Origin: Epiperipatus broadwayi | Taxonomy: Eukaryota > Onychophora > Udeonychophora > Euonychophora > Peripatidae | Assembly (NCBI GenBank): GCA_028023455.1 | Contig: JAQFVV010000144.1 | Span: forward strand, 496,001 to 560,000 | Length of the DNA: 64,000 bases | Reading direction: 5' to 3' | In this document: positions 11,501 to 26,500 of the stretch, piece after piece | Layout: every line of letters starts with the position of its first letter | How positions within the stretch are numbered: position 1 is the stretch's first letter | Notes under the pieces: generated by a model | Told to the model about the DNA's origin: nothing | The model's database searches: none | Seen by the model: the letters and a program-made list of their open reading frames with translations, nothing else | Program-made: the position numbers and the translations under genes

Positions 11501-14500
11501 TCAAGAAAACATTGTTTAAGATGACTTGGGGGGGGGGTAGAAAGACTGCATAAGAATAAAATAAACAAAACGTTTAACTATTTATATATTTTTCCACTCT
11601 TTATTTATTCTCGCTTCCTTGTGATGTCATGAAAAGAGATGCAAGGTGGTGTTTACATTTTATAAATTCAATCCCTCCATTATCTAATTTTTACAAGTAA
11701 ATAAGATTAGATTAAAAAAAATTGAAAATTAAATATTTTAGATCAATAAACTTTTACATTATTAGTAAAAATGAAATCTTTAAAATATTAAAGTTAAAGT
11801 CTAGTGCATACACATATATTTAAGTTATGGTTAATAATAAATAAATGAATAAACATGCTTTTTTATTTGGAATATTAATAATTTTTAAGATTTTACTGGG
11901 AGCTTCATGAAGTTGATCACACACTTGAATTCAGAGTTGTTTTTTTTTGATGGACGCTGTATATTGACAGTCTTGTGGATTATTTTCTCCCAGCATGGCA
12001 ATGAGTTATTGGCATCGCAGGTAATAAGTATTTCTGGATCAGCATTTGGAGAACTGGAACACTGGACATCTCTGCAGTCATGTTGGAGCTCATATTGGGA
12101 CACTGCTCTTCCCCTATGATGACAAGGGAGAAGCCGATGTCTAACTACTCTCCCATTCTAGTAAGAAACATTAGTATGCATTTCTGTTAATAAAATCTTT
12201 TTAATAAACTGAAGAAGAAAAAAAACCAGAACGACAGCAGGAAAGCCCCACAATACATTTTTAAGGGTTTATATTGTACCTGGTGCATTCAGAAGATAAT
12301 CCGGAGTACTCTATTTGCTAGGTTTAACTGGGTTTAAATCTTCTTTATCATAATTTTATATTGTACATATTACGTAAACATATCAGCCCTTCGAGCAGAG
12401 GGGAGAATACCATCGATAGCAGAGCTGTCAACAATACCCACGATCAGACCGAGCAATGCCACGCATAACACGATCACATTTTCAGACCGTGGCCCACTCC
12501 GACTGCTAGATTCAAACCACTACTATCCAAAGCACTGTTTTGAGGTAAACCTCAGGCGGGCGCCAGCTAATTACATGGAGCAATTAACATGCTCTGGACA
12601 GTAGTCCTATAATCCAGCGTTCGAAATATCCCATGAATAGCTCAATCAAAAGATATAATGTTACTTTATTTAGTGATAAAGAATTGACCGACAAAATTAA
12701 GCTTAAAGATAATTTATTTAACGAAATATTTATTATTGCAATGTTTAAACTACTTTTATAAAACTTAAATTAGACAATGATAATTGCATATAATAATCAC
12801 ACATTCTTAATTCATACAATAAAATAGAATATAATAAAGCATTAAATAATACATGGCATTTAACAAACACACACATCAATAGTTCTTTAATCATGCTATA
12901 AAGTTTATTTATTAATTGACTCTGGAGGTTTTAAGGATTGCAATGGCTACATTAATTATAAATGGAAATAAAATGTTATTTATTACCTAGGAGTTCAGAA
13001 CATGGATACTTACTGCTGTTTGTTGTGAAGTTTATTTCCAATAGGATTTTGTCTGCTTGCTGGTTGTGCTTTACATGAAAATCTTTCCAACCAGTTGGAT
13101 TCGAGGTTTTTGTGAAAGTTTCTATGCTTTCTATTCCATGGCACTATTCCTTGAGACAGCTAGACATCAGGCGGCTTCAGATTATTAGGTGTGCATTATT
13201 TCCATCTCGGGCAGGTTGTTGGTATTTAGGACATGCTTGGAGCTCATCATATGCTTTTAAAAGCTGCTCAACACTGCATGGTTTTTATTAACAAATGCAT
13301 GAGAAGACTGACTGAGAACTGATTGAATGATTCAACTGAACTGTCTGATGAAAAAACTGGATTATTTATTAGGATGACCTGTTGTCATTTTGGTAATTGG
13401 ATTTTATGTCCACCGACTATCTCTGTTGTTGGAATTCCTCCACTGTTTTTGAATACATTCCTTAGATAAGCTTTTAATTACGTGTTTTCATTTGGTAGCC
13501 ATTGCAAATTTGTTGTTTGTGGATTTTTAATTCGTAGCCATTGCAAATTCTGTGTTTATATATCTTATGATTATACAATATTTTTTAACTTTCATTTATT
13601 TCTGAACATTGAACATGCACATATTTACTATTCCTTTATGTTTACAATCACTATTAACACACATATATATTTGCATTTCTTTAAATTACCATAAAAACCC
13701 TTTTTTCTTTAATTCAAGAGATATTTTTTACTTTATATAAAAGATTTATATTTTAAGCTTTTAGTTTCAACTTTCTTTTTTTTTAATATTTTAAACGAAG
13801 AGAGAGAGATTTATTCTTGAACGGTCATAACTTTTAACATTTACTTTCTAAAATTGTTGAGTTAATTTTCCTCCCCCTTCTAACTAATTACTTGTATTTT
13901 TATTTCAAACTACTAATAATAGAAAGAAAAAAAAACTCTAGATTTTTATAAATCCTTTTATTTATTTATTAACCTTCACGTTATTTATAAGAATTTTATT
14001 TTACTAATTTTTTAAACAAAAATTATTATATATACAGCTAAGATATCGGTACAATATATTATTTCAAAGTACCTCAGGGAGCTTTTAACTATCATGAACT
14101 GATTTAAGGGACTTTCATATTTTTCCATTTAACTAATTGCTTTTCCATTACTTTTTTTCATAATTATTTCGACTTTGATTATTTCCTGTATTCGTTTCCT
14201 TCCTTTTTGTCTTTATTTTTACCGTTAACACTTTTAAATGCATTCTCACATAAAGATGTCGAACTGTAACTATTTTATTGATTTTTACTACTGATCTTAA
14301 ATAAGGCACCGATTCTTACTTAATGGATTATTTTCATTACCAAACATTTTCCTATTGTTTTTTTATATTAACCCTAAATAATTATTTATTTATCTTTAAA
14401 TTTACTTTCCCTGAGCTTTTTCTACTTTTATATATTGTACAACCACACACCCTGATTATTTGTGTGTGTCTTAGGATTAAGGGAAAGATGGCGGGAATTA

Positions 14501-17500
14501 AAGAAAATGAAGCAAGGATATATATGCACCACTTCATTATTAATGAAAAGTTAAACCAGATCTATCACATCCTAAATGATTGTGACAACTTGCTTTTTGA
14601 ACAGAGATTTACCAGCAGCTCACTGACTTGAATAGAAGATTTCAGAGTCATGATCAACTTATTAATAAATTATAATACAGTGTTAAACTTTTGAAATCAA
14701 ATTATAATTATTCAAAAATTATCTGATACACATTTTTTATCCACTTCTTCCATATTGCAAAAATCTATAAAAAATATGGTAAATTCCAAGTTGTCTATTG
14801 AAGATTTTGTGGAGGAAAAAAAAATTCTATAAGAAATTTGGGAAAAATTGACTTTATTTAAAATTTCTTTAGCGCAATTATTGCAGAAGTTAAAGAACTT
14901 TTACAATCTAAAATAATATTTCATAAAATAAATGATACATCAAAAATATTATACAAAAGGGGCACGTGTCACATTAAATTATTTTTTGTGTGTGTGCTTT
15001 CTAATATATTGTGAATTTTTTTGAATTTGTTTCTAGTAAATGAATATGAATTAATTATTTGTTTATCAGCTTTGCATCATAGATATTTTTTTTCCTCTTT
15101 GAAGTTAATGATTTCTTTCAGAAAATTTATTTTCTCTGATCTGCCATTCATTAAAAATTTGTTTATAGGCTTCTTTTCTAAAAAAAAGTTTGGGACATTT
15201 TCAATAATGAATAAAATGTCACATCAGTGATCATTGGCCAAAAAAAAAGTTATTTGATTGTCTATGAACTATAATAAAGGTTTGTCAATTACTTAACCAG
15301 TGATATTAATGATGAAATCAATTAGAAGGTAAATAATCAAATTAGATAAAATATTTTTTCTATATTTTTGAAGTAATTGATGGTATTAGAGCTCCGACAT
15401 AGTGTAGGAGAGATAGGAAGTCTTTTCACACCACAATAAATTGTAATGTCTCAACGGTCAAATTGAAACAAAATAATCCCTGCGATATGTTTTTTCTTAT
15501 GAACTCAATCTTTTTATTTTTGCAATACTTCAACATTTTCAGTTATTGTCTAGATTTTTTTTCTGGTGAACTTTTTATTTTGCGTTGTGCTTTTCATTGC
15601 AAAAACAGTCGTTGACTGGAATAACTGTATGAGAAAAATTTGTACTACCGCTATATTAAAACGGGTAAGCCAAAAAATTGGAGAGGTTAACAAAACTGTG
15701 GAAATTGATGAGAACCTATTTTCCAGAAGAAAGATCAAGCAGGCCAAATAGGGAAACAGCAAATGTTTTATTATCAAAATTGAACACAGGAAAGCAACGA
15801 TTCTCACGGAAGCCATCAAACTTAATGTTGAAGATGGGTCTATGATATATTCAGTCTGTTGGAAGGTGTGCAAAATTGATGAATTACACGAAGCTGGTTA
15901 CGACCATTTCCAAGTGAACCATATGTACAATTTCATGAACCCAGATATAGGAGTGCACACCCAAAATATTGAGAGACTGTGAGGTTCTGCTAAATGACTA
16001 AACAATCATCAATGAGGGACAGCAAGGCAGTACCTGGACTCTTACCTAGTGGAATTCATTTGAAGAAAACAAAAATGAGAACGTCTTTATAGTTTAACAG
16101 TCTACTTGTGATCCTATTCTAAAAAATTTAAATGAGAACAGATTATTAACCCATGCTTCGAGTAGATATATTTATGAGCATTGAACAAAGTCCGATCTCA
16201 AGCGCCAATCTTACCAATTAATAAGAATTATACCTCTCGAAAACAAAAGAAAAGGTCCAGTGGACTTTTTTGGGTGTCTTATCCAGACTAGCTCATTCTC
16301 AAGGTCTAGGAGACAATGTCTATCGGGAGAACAAAGCCAAGGTTATCTTACAAAGAAACGTCATTTATATACTTTTATAATTTTCCTATCTGCCCTACGA
16401 ATCTTATTTTATTTCTTTTAGAGATATATGGTCATGAATATAGGTAAGCTTTTATAAATAATAACCTAGAAGTTATAAGAATCTCATAATTCAAATAAAT
16501 ACACAACTTATAGCTTAAATTTTAAGATTTATTAATACACATATATACAATATCTCAAACATAAGACTCATTCATTCCGATACGTATATATAAAATCGGT
16601 ATACACATTCGCGAAAGAGTGCAAATATATGTCAAGAGTTGTATTTATTAAATGATTTAATCTATTTCTTTAAGTTGAGACAAAGCGCATATTTCTTTAT
16701 TATTATGTGTTCATTTAATATATATAGAAAAAAGTCATAGTTACCTTCTTTGAGGGCAAATGTTCGTTTGTTTAAGACGGATGATCTGTAAGCTTACAGT
16801 ATTACAATGGCGATTGTCTTAGCTAGAATTGTTGGTCTGGAAGATGATGAAAGATTCCATAACATTTTCACATATGATAATCCATCCTAGAGGTTAGGTA
16901 GGTGATTCTAAAATTGAGTACACAAAAGTTCTTGCTGTTTGGAGTTCTGTGATCATTTCACTTGCTTGAAATAGAGGCTAAAATCTCCATAGATAAAGGT
17001 TGGGCAGGCCACAAAACAGCTGTACACTGGACTGGTTTAACGAATCCACATGATTCTTTCACCCCAGCATTTCAGTGGAATCCATTCTTATGAATTTTTA
17101 TTAATTAATAAAATCACTTCAGGAATGCTTTTAGCATGATCAGGTTTCCATTGTTCCAAAATACTAAAATGGCCAGTTCTTGGAATTTTGACGACAAGTG
17201 TCATTAACAGAAATCACCCATGGCACAACTTGCAACACCCTTTTATTACTCTCTCCAGCTTTATTTTTAATTTGCTTTCGTTAAGGAACATGCGCTGCTA
17301 ATGATATTAATTCAATAATTATAACTTACGGTAATAAACAACAAAATATATAAAACAAAAAAAATAAAATACAACTCCGCACATAACCGCTTCTCTTCAT
17401 CTGTTAGTAATTAATTCTATGCAACATCACAACATGTGTAATAAATCTATATATATATGTTCACGCCTTTAAATGATTAATGTATTTCACTCACTTTTTT

Positions 17501-20500
17501 GTAACGGTTCTAATGTATATCTATAAATTTTCTCATGTCTATTAATTCAATCCATGATAACAATTGCAATAAACACTTTTGTAATCATTAGTGCCCTTTA
17601 CTTCCTTTAGTACCCGTATTCGAATCCAGCTACTGTTACAATAGCAATACTTAACGACATGAAAGAAATGTTTCTGCCAGGATAAATAAAAACAAAAAAG
17701 GGTAATAATATGTATTTTATTTTATTTTTTCGAGTTTTGGTTTAATTTCTATATATATAAAACGACATTTATTACCAGTAATATGAAAATCCCAACATAT
17801 TTTGCAATGACGTGGCATATTTTCGAAGGGAAAATTTTTACTGTAGATCTCTATTTTGTATGGTCATATTATATGTGAAAAATATCATTTTAACGCATAA
17901 ATTCCTGTTATATATTACACGGTAAGTATCATAGAAATATAGTTAATGCATTTTTATATAAATTGCTTAAAAATCAAAATCATTTACTGTTTGTTTGGTA
18001 CATATTTAATGTAGCAATTTTCTTGATTATCAAATCACATTTTACTTTTATTTCTAATGTCGTTCTTAAATGTTGTTAGTGTTGGAAGTCGCAATACTCG
18101 CATTTATTTATTTTTATTAAAAGTCATACATATTTGAATGCATTTTAAATTGAAAATGATATATATTGTTTTACTATGTTTTACATTTAGTTATTTTTAG
18201 TCCTGTAACACAGAGCATTGTTAAAAGTCGTACATATTTCAAAATCATATATATTTGAATGCATTTGTTATTGAAAATCGATATATATTTATTATGTTTT
18301 ACTATTTTTTTTACATTTAGTTATTTTTAGTTCTGCAACATGGAGCATATATTAGACCTACTTCACCTGTTCACATTCGTACCAACTCACTGATAACTTT
18401 GTACATCTTGCCAAAATACCATGTGCAAGATCCGTGTACATGTTTTTTTTTTGTTAAAAAAGGCATGTACAAGATTCGTGTACACATTATTTTGGTCAGA
18501 TCACAAGATTACAAAGTTATCAGCTTATTGATACGAATGTGAACAGGCGCAGTAGGTCTAATACATGATCCATGTCATAGCTGTAATACCAAAGTACTGA
18601 ACTCATTAATGTAAATGCCATTGTTTTTAATGATTTAATATTTTTAAGTAATTTATTATAATTCTTGCAGAATATATATTTTAAGTATTATAAAACTTTT
18701 AAATTGAAAGATACCACTTCATTTTATTTTTTACATCTTATTAGACTTTTTTTTAATTGGTGATCTGACTATATAGTGAACCTAAAAGTAATAATATTTA
18801 TAAGGTTGTATGACAGAGTAATTTCAATTCTTAAAAAGTTAAAAGTTAATTTTACAAGAAGCTAAAATAGGAAGTAAATGAATAAAAATAAATGAAGATT
18901 AATTAAGCCTTTAAATATTGATGTTTCAAGAAATATTGCTAAAGTCATCAAATTAGAAAGTAATTAAAGATAAATGCTAAAAGGACTAAATAATATTCAA
19001 TGATTTTTCAAAAAAAAAAAAAAAGTTTAATAATAATGAATTAGAAGTTAAATTTAAATACTTTGATCATACTTTTAATATAAATGAAAATATAATGAAT
19101 GAAATTTATCATACAATTAAATTTGATTGAAATGCTTTAATAGAAATAGTACCAGGATTTACGTATAGATCTGAAACTTGGACACTTAATAGAAAAACAT
19201 TCCAAAGAATTTAGATTATTCACCAAAATATGGAGAGATGTATGTTTGGGAATATCATACATGAATAAGAAAATATGCAGGTTTCATTGCTATTGTTGAA
19301 AGACTTGAGAAGCTAAAATAGAACTGGCTAGGTGTGTCATTAGAAGAGATGATAGTCCAAGAGATAGTAAAAGGCTGGAATCTTCATCCTATGATGCATT
19401 TGACAGTGATTGAAAATAATTGAAACTTTTTAATTTTAAAATAAACTTTGTTGATATTTTATAAAATTTAGCATTTATGTTGATAATTAATACATATTTA
19501 CATAATATTGTATAAAATTTAGTATTTATGTTGATAATACATGTTTATATAATTATCTAAAGGAAATCTTAACATTGTTATATTTTTGAAGATTACAATT
19601 ATAATTTTCAGTTACATTTTTAAGATAGAAAAAAAAAACAAGTATTAATACATATTGTTAGATGTTTGAAAATTAAATCATTCTACAAAAGTAGTACATA
19701 TGTCAAGAAGGAAAAAAACTCTTTAATTCGATTTAGATCTTGTAATTACAATAGTGCTGGTGAGATTAGATTCCAAATAATTATGTGTATATCCAGTGGT
19801 GGCAAAGTCTGATCTCTGATTCTTATTTTATTAAATTTATTTAAAAACAGTGAGTGAAGTTTCTGAGACATGGTATAGCAAGCAAAATGAGATCTCGGAA
19901 ACAGCAAAAAAAAAATGAAGGTGAGCTGTTCTTATACTTAGGAACAGCCCCTTAATTATGTTATTAAATACATTTCAGGATGAGCTTTTGGGAATATGTG
20001 ATGGTAGCTATTAGGTTACAATAGTATTGTAAAGAAAAATCACTTTAATATAAAGTATTAGTCTCTTTTCTACACAAAGAACAGATAGCAAGAATGTTTC
20101 CCCAGTCATTCTTTTACAATGAGTCATTAATTAGTTTCATTTTAATTAAGAAATCCAATTATTTCATTTTCAAATATTAATGTTTGAATCGTCCTATTTA
20201 TAAAAATGAACTTTGATTGAGTTATATTATTAGACTCAGAATTGTTTTCTAATGCATTTTTCAATATCTGAATACTTTTGGAAAACAGCTATAGAATGGG
20301 TATTACACAAAGTCTGAATAAGTCTTTTGTGAATTTACTTTTTATTGGGAGAGAGGACTATCATCTGCAACAGGAATGAACTTTTGCATAGTTCTGTAAA
20401 TTTCATTAATTGTTCTAGATCTATAAGTAGAAGATAGGGATACAACGCAAAGAGTAACTAATGCATTTCCCTATTTTAATTTATTAAATCTATCATAATA

Positions 20501-23500
20501 TCATTGGATGCTTTCATTATTATTGTCATTATGTTTTATATTTTTTGAATTAAAAATAGTAAGTACTCATTTGGCATTTAACCTTTTTTAAATTCTCAAA
20601 TAATAATAAGAAACTTGCATTTACTTAACAATATATACATGAATTATAATGTATTATCCATATTGATATAATCATTTCATTTATTTTATAGTTCATTTTT
20701 CATCTTTAGAGTTGTGAATAATTTAGTTAAACTAATTCTCAATAACTGTATAACAATTGAACTCTTGTTCTTTAATTTCCTCAGTCTTACTACTAGTTAA
20801 ATCACTGCATTTTCATTGTTAAAGTTTGTATAAAAATTTTAAATGTTTTTAATGTTATACAAAAGCATAAAATTTTTTTGAAGAATTTTTGAGAATTGAT
20901 TGACTTTTATTATTATATTCATGTAAAATGACTAGTATTAAGCATTTTAATTAAACTAATCTTTTCACTTTTGTTAAGTATCATAAATTTTCACACATCA
21001 AATACCATTATTCATTTATTTATTTACTTTCCGAATACCATGTTTCTAAAAAATGCATGTTGAAAAACTATTTTATATATTTGCCCCCAATATCTATAAC
21101 TGTATGTTTCAATTATAAATTTTGTATATGAGTGGAAGTGTTAAATGGTTAAATAAAATGAGATCATGCTTATATAAATAATAAAAGATGAATTTGATTT
21201 GTAATAAAAAAAACTAGGGAATTTATATCTGGACTTAAATTCTAATCTAATAAAAAAAAAAGTCTAATAATCATTTATATATTTATTGAAAGGCGATTGT
21301 GTAATAGGCAGTTACATAGTATCATTAAATAAAATTATGATTGGGTAATTAAATTGGTAAGTAATGATAATTAGAATTCAGAACTTTGGTATCAATTGCA
21401 GTGAACTCATTAGCTACTTCCATAATGTAATTCTAACCTTTTACTTTTATATAAAAATAGGTAGTGATTTAGAGTGTGCTCTCCACCATTTTGAATACTA
21501 AGGACTGCCCCAAACCACTGCTGACACATCAAACAATAAATGACATTGAATAATCAACATGTTGAATAAATGTAAAATTGATCAAACCAAGCTTATAATT
21601 TCTAAATAAGAATTTTAGATACTTATGTGTTAGTCCTGATACATGGATAATGATGGTGCTTCACACCAAAGTATGTCAGGAAGGGGAAGGATGTTTTTGA
21701 TGATATAAAATATTGTCCAAAAAATGAAGATGTCACAAGTACATGGTTTATTTACTTCTTTAATGCCTTTTCTGGTTTTTAATTAACATATGGGTCCATT
21801 ATTTTTTCCATTCATTTTTTCTCTAAGTATTGTAAATTTATTGTAAAAAAATATGGTACTTGGTGTCCTGACTAACACTTAAGTTTAAGTACCGAATTTT
21901 ATTACAGTATATTCTCATAACCACATGTTGAATAAACATAAAATTGATCAAACCAAGCTTATAATTTTGAAATATTAAAAGCTTATAATTTCTAAAATAT
22001 AATAGATGAAAGAGAAATTCGCTGAAGTAAAGCATATTAATTTTACAATTAATCAGATTTTTTTTTACTAGAAAGAACCTGATGTTGCATGCTTCTTTTG
22101 TTACATGTAGTTAGAGTAAAAAAATGGAGATAAGAAAAAATAGCATTGTTCACATTTGATCTCCTGACATGGATACCAGATCTACACTTGATCAGTGAGA
22201 TCCTTACGGGCTCTAGAAATTGCTACAAATCTATATATCTGTTTACATAATTTTCTATAAATTAACATCGAAATGACTTATATCATCAACAAATGAACAT
22301 GGAAACATATTTAAAAAAATATTTACAGATTTTAATAAAAATTTGTTGGTTATTTCAAATGTAAAAGAGATATAGATAAACACTAACCGTTTCACCATTC
22401 GAAGGTAGCGTTTGCATCTTTGAGAAATTTATTGAATAAATCTCATTTAGATTCTTTTTATCCATCCACCAGAAAATAACGATCTGTAAGAAATGAAGCA
22501 CACAACATTACTCACTTTGATAAGAAAAAAATCTGATTTATTAATTTTTTATTAATTATAAAATTAATATTCTTTACTTTAGACAATTATTCTTTCAGCC
22601 AATGTTAAGATAAAATCTGATTTATTATTAATTGTAGAATTAATATGCTTCGGCAGTTGTTTTTATGTTTATTCAACACGTGGTTATGAACATATATTGT
22701 AATAAAATATGTATTTCAAAATTATAAGCATAGTTTGATCAATTTTATGTTTATTTAACATGTGGGTTATGGACATATATTGTAATAAAATTTGTATTTG
22801 GAAATTGTAAGCTTCTAGTATTTCGAAATTATAATTTTGGTTTAATCAGTTTTACATTCATTCAACATGTGGCTATGGGCATATGTAATCAAATTCGTAT
22901 TTTTGAAGTTATAAGCTTTTATTATTTTGAAATCATAAGCTTGGTTTGATTGAACTGCATTTTTTGCATGATAATTAGTATTGTCAAAAACATCCCTCCC
23001 CTTTCTGGTATATTTTGGTGCGAAGTACCATCATTAACCGCATATCCGAACTAATCCTTAAAAAGGGTACTGATTTAGAGTGCACTCTCTGCCATTTTGA
23101 ATTCTAAGGATCGCTCAAAACCACTGCTGTGGATTATTCAATCATTTATCGCTTGGATGTGTCAGCAGTGATTTTGGGTGGTCCTGAGAATTCAAAATGA
23201 CAGAGTGCATTCTAAATCAGTACACAAAAATATTTGAGATAATGTAGAAAATATAAAATGGTATCAGAGTGAATCATTTTGTGTTAATGAATAAGGAAAC
23301 ATTTTAGATAATTTTATATAACTAAAGATTACATTAGAATTTTGCTTTTAGGTTATGTTTGTAAATAATGCTATATTAAATAATTTTGCATGGCATCATC
23401 AGATATTCGCAAGCATTATTTTTATTAATACTCGTATGATTATTTAAAAAAAATAAAATTATAATTTTGTGTTATTAAATTAAAGATTTGATTATGGAAC

Positions 23501-26500
23501 ATTGTAGTCTATGTAAGAAAAATATGAAGATGGAAGGATTAAACTTTTCATATAACTAAAGAATGATGAAAGCAAATGATATTAATTGTAAAAAAGTAAA
23601 AAGAAAATAGTGTTTTTATGGCAATCTTCATCCTTCCATTTGTATTTTCATTTCTGTATTTTTAACAAATGCAATCTTCTTCTAGAAATATGTCTACTAA
23701 ATATTTTAAATATTTTAGCTTAGAATGATATTTTAGCTTAAACCAGTCATTTGTCTCAAATAAATACATAGACAGAATCACACCCAGTTTTCTCAGAAAT
23801 GGACCTGTTTGTCCAATTTTTTGTGGTTTTCTTGTATTTTCAGAAATTAATTTTTTATAGATTTGACACCCTTGTTTAGTGTTAGTGATCATGCATTAAT
23901 GGTGCATATAAAATGTGATAGGAATTTATAGTCATATATTTGAATTTTGACATTTTGTCATCAAATATGCTGGATTTTTATAAAAGCATAAATAACAAAA
24001 ATTTAATTAAAAAAATTACATATTTCATTTAAAAATCCTTTGTTGAATAAAATCATGATACATTTATTTTAATAATTTTAACTTTATAAGCTTCAAATTC
24101 AATTGAAGTTAAAAAAACAATCCTTTGCTTAACATTGAAATTGTGTTAATTTATTTCCAGTATTAGAATTTTTGTTTTATTTTTTGATATTTAAAACATT
24201 GTCTGTGGTTACAGTATTAGAGATTTATTGTTTTTGGTTATGAATATTATTAACATTTTTTCTTTCTGAAGAATTTTAACTGCACTACTGGTAATCATGA
24301 TTTTCATTCTCATTTTTAAAATGAGATTTTATTTTTAAAAATGTTTTCATTTAAAATACACTTGTAATAGAAAGTATTAATAATTTTTTTAAAAAGTTGT
24401 TATAAGTATTCCACATTTGTAATCAGGCTGCTTTATTTAGATGCTTGAAAAATTTAACCAAATGTTCTGATATCTTCACATTTTAATGCCTTAATTATTT
24501 TTTATAATGAAATTGAAAGAAAATTTACTAAGTTTTTCTAAATTATCTCTTAGTCCATTTAATTGAAACCTAATCATTTTACTGAGACACTAACAAACTT
24601 CATCTTATCTATAGCCTTACAGTTTCTGTTATCATATTTTATCTAGAGAGCAGTTGGGTTTAGGCCAAGTAAAGAACAAGTATTTTTTTTTTAACAACTG
24701 ATATTAAAAATGGCTTTCAAAATAAATTAAACTGATGTGACTTTTATTGATCTAATTCCAACTGATGATTTTGTTTGAAAAAAAGCTTTTACTCATAATT
24801 CTGATCTCTCACCTACTTTAATTAATATAATCATCAGGAATTTTTCTAAAACAAAATGCATGAAATTTATTTTTGCTGATGATATGCTTTGACTTCCCAA
24901 AAGAGATACTTTTCTGAAATCGAAAAGTTAATAATGATTTGAAAAGATAAAAATTTTTGAAAGTCTTATTCCTAATCTAATGAAGACAGTAAGTATGTTT
25001 AATTTTTTATCTAAATAAAAGGGAATCATCTTGTAATCAGAATATAAACTTTTTCAATAATAGACTGAAATACAGCAGTAATCTTGGATCAGAGCCTCAT
25101 TCATTTTTCTCATTTAGCTAAAGTTAGATCAAAATTAATAATAACCTCCCTGGAAAGCTAGTTGGAAATCCTTGAGGTTGTCATGCAAGTACTTTAAGAA
25201 TGGTTTCTTTACCACTAGTATATTCTGCTGGTGAATTGTGTGTTCCTGTTTGGAGAAAAGCTCCATACTTAATTTCTGGATATTCAATTAAATGTTACCA
25301 TGGGAAATATTACTGGTACATTCAAGTCTGTTAAATTATTCTTTTGCAGTGGCTTCCTGTTCTTTTACATGTTTATCCACTAGATATCACAAGAAAAAAT
25401 GCTTCACTGAAAACATATAAAAATTTAAGCTGATAAGCAGATTGGACTTTCCAATAATTTGAGATATAGTTTTATCTTCCAGCATTCATCTCAAATCAAG
25501 TTTCTCTTTTTGAATGTTCAAAAAAGAATTTACAATTGAAGAATTATGACAAAAAATGGAATTCTTGTGATGTTCCAAATAAATATCTATTTTCAGATCC
25601 AACAATAAAGCCATCTGCATTTGATCTTCTTAGATGCAACTTGACTATGATTAACAAATTCAGAACAACCCATGATCATTGTATTCCTTTGCTTCAAAAA
25701 TGGAATTTATCGGCCACTAATTTATGTAAATGTGGGCAAAAACATACTATAAATACATAGGTAATAACTATCGAATCTATGGTTATAATAGCAAAATTGA
25801 AAAACTTAAGTCTTTAGTGTTTCTATCTCCTGGTTGGAATCTGTATAGATTTCTTTACATTTTTTAGTAGTTAAGCTGTGAAAAAAAATCCATATGCTAA
25901 ATAAATAAATTATCCATATACATATAATGTGGTTTATTAAAAAATGTAAATTCATTTTAATTCCTGGCCTTCCAGAATATAGTTATGTTTTATTAAAGTT
26001 TATGGCAGCTGATAGAGTTTTTGTGATAAAATGGATCCTGTGTGCCTTGTATTTAGAGTTAATAATCAGAAATTAGTTGTTATATTTTATCTAATATTTC
26101 ATTTCACTATGAATTTTCTAGAAAGAACACACTTAAATTTTCTAACTTATATTTGAGAAAATGCACTGAAGTTTCTTTACTGAGAAAAACTATTCCTGGC
26201 TTACAAAATATATAGTATTATATGAATATTCACTATGTAGCAATGCTCTTCCCATTTAGTAATAATATAGCAAACTTTTTCAAATTTTATTTCTTAGAAT
26301 GCATTGTGTGTGAGTGTGTGCGTATGTATGTATGTATATATATATATATGAAGACTTCTGGTAAATCTTTCAATACTGTGATCTTCCACATAACATTAAG
26401 TTGGTTTCTGTTGTGAGGATAGCTAACAAATATAGTATATAAATTTTTTGAAGAAAATTATAATTTTAAATTTATTTAAACACACATTGATTACATAAGT

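Noticed and set aside
15550-15873. 107-codon minus-strand frame
   Set aside because: Antisense shadow of the Merlin transposase relic.
17501-17641. Possible solo LTR (TGTAACGG ... CTGTTACA)
   Set aside because: Only short edges match, the length is small for an LTR, and no second copy or target duplication was found.
26300-26355. GT/GTAT/TA run as a regulatory element
   Set aside because: A simple microsatellite explains it.
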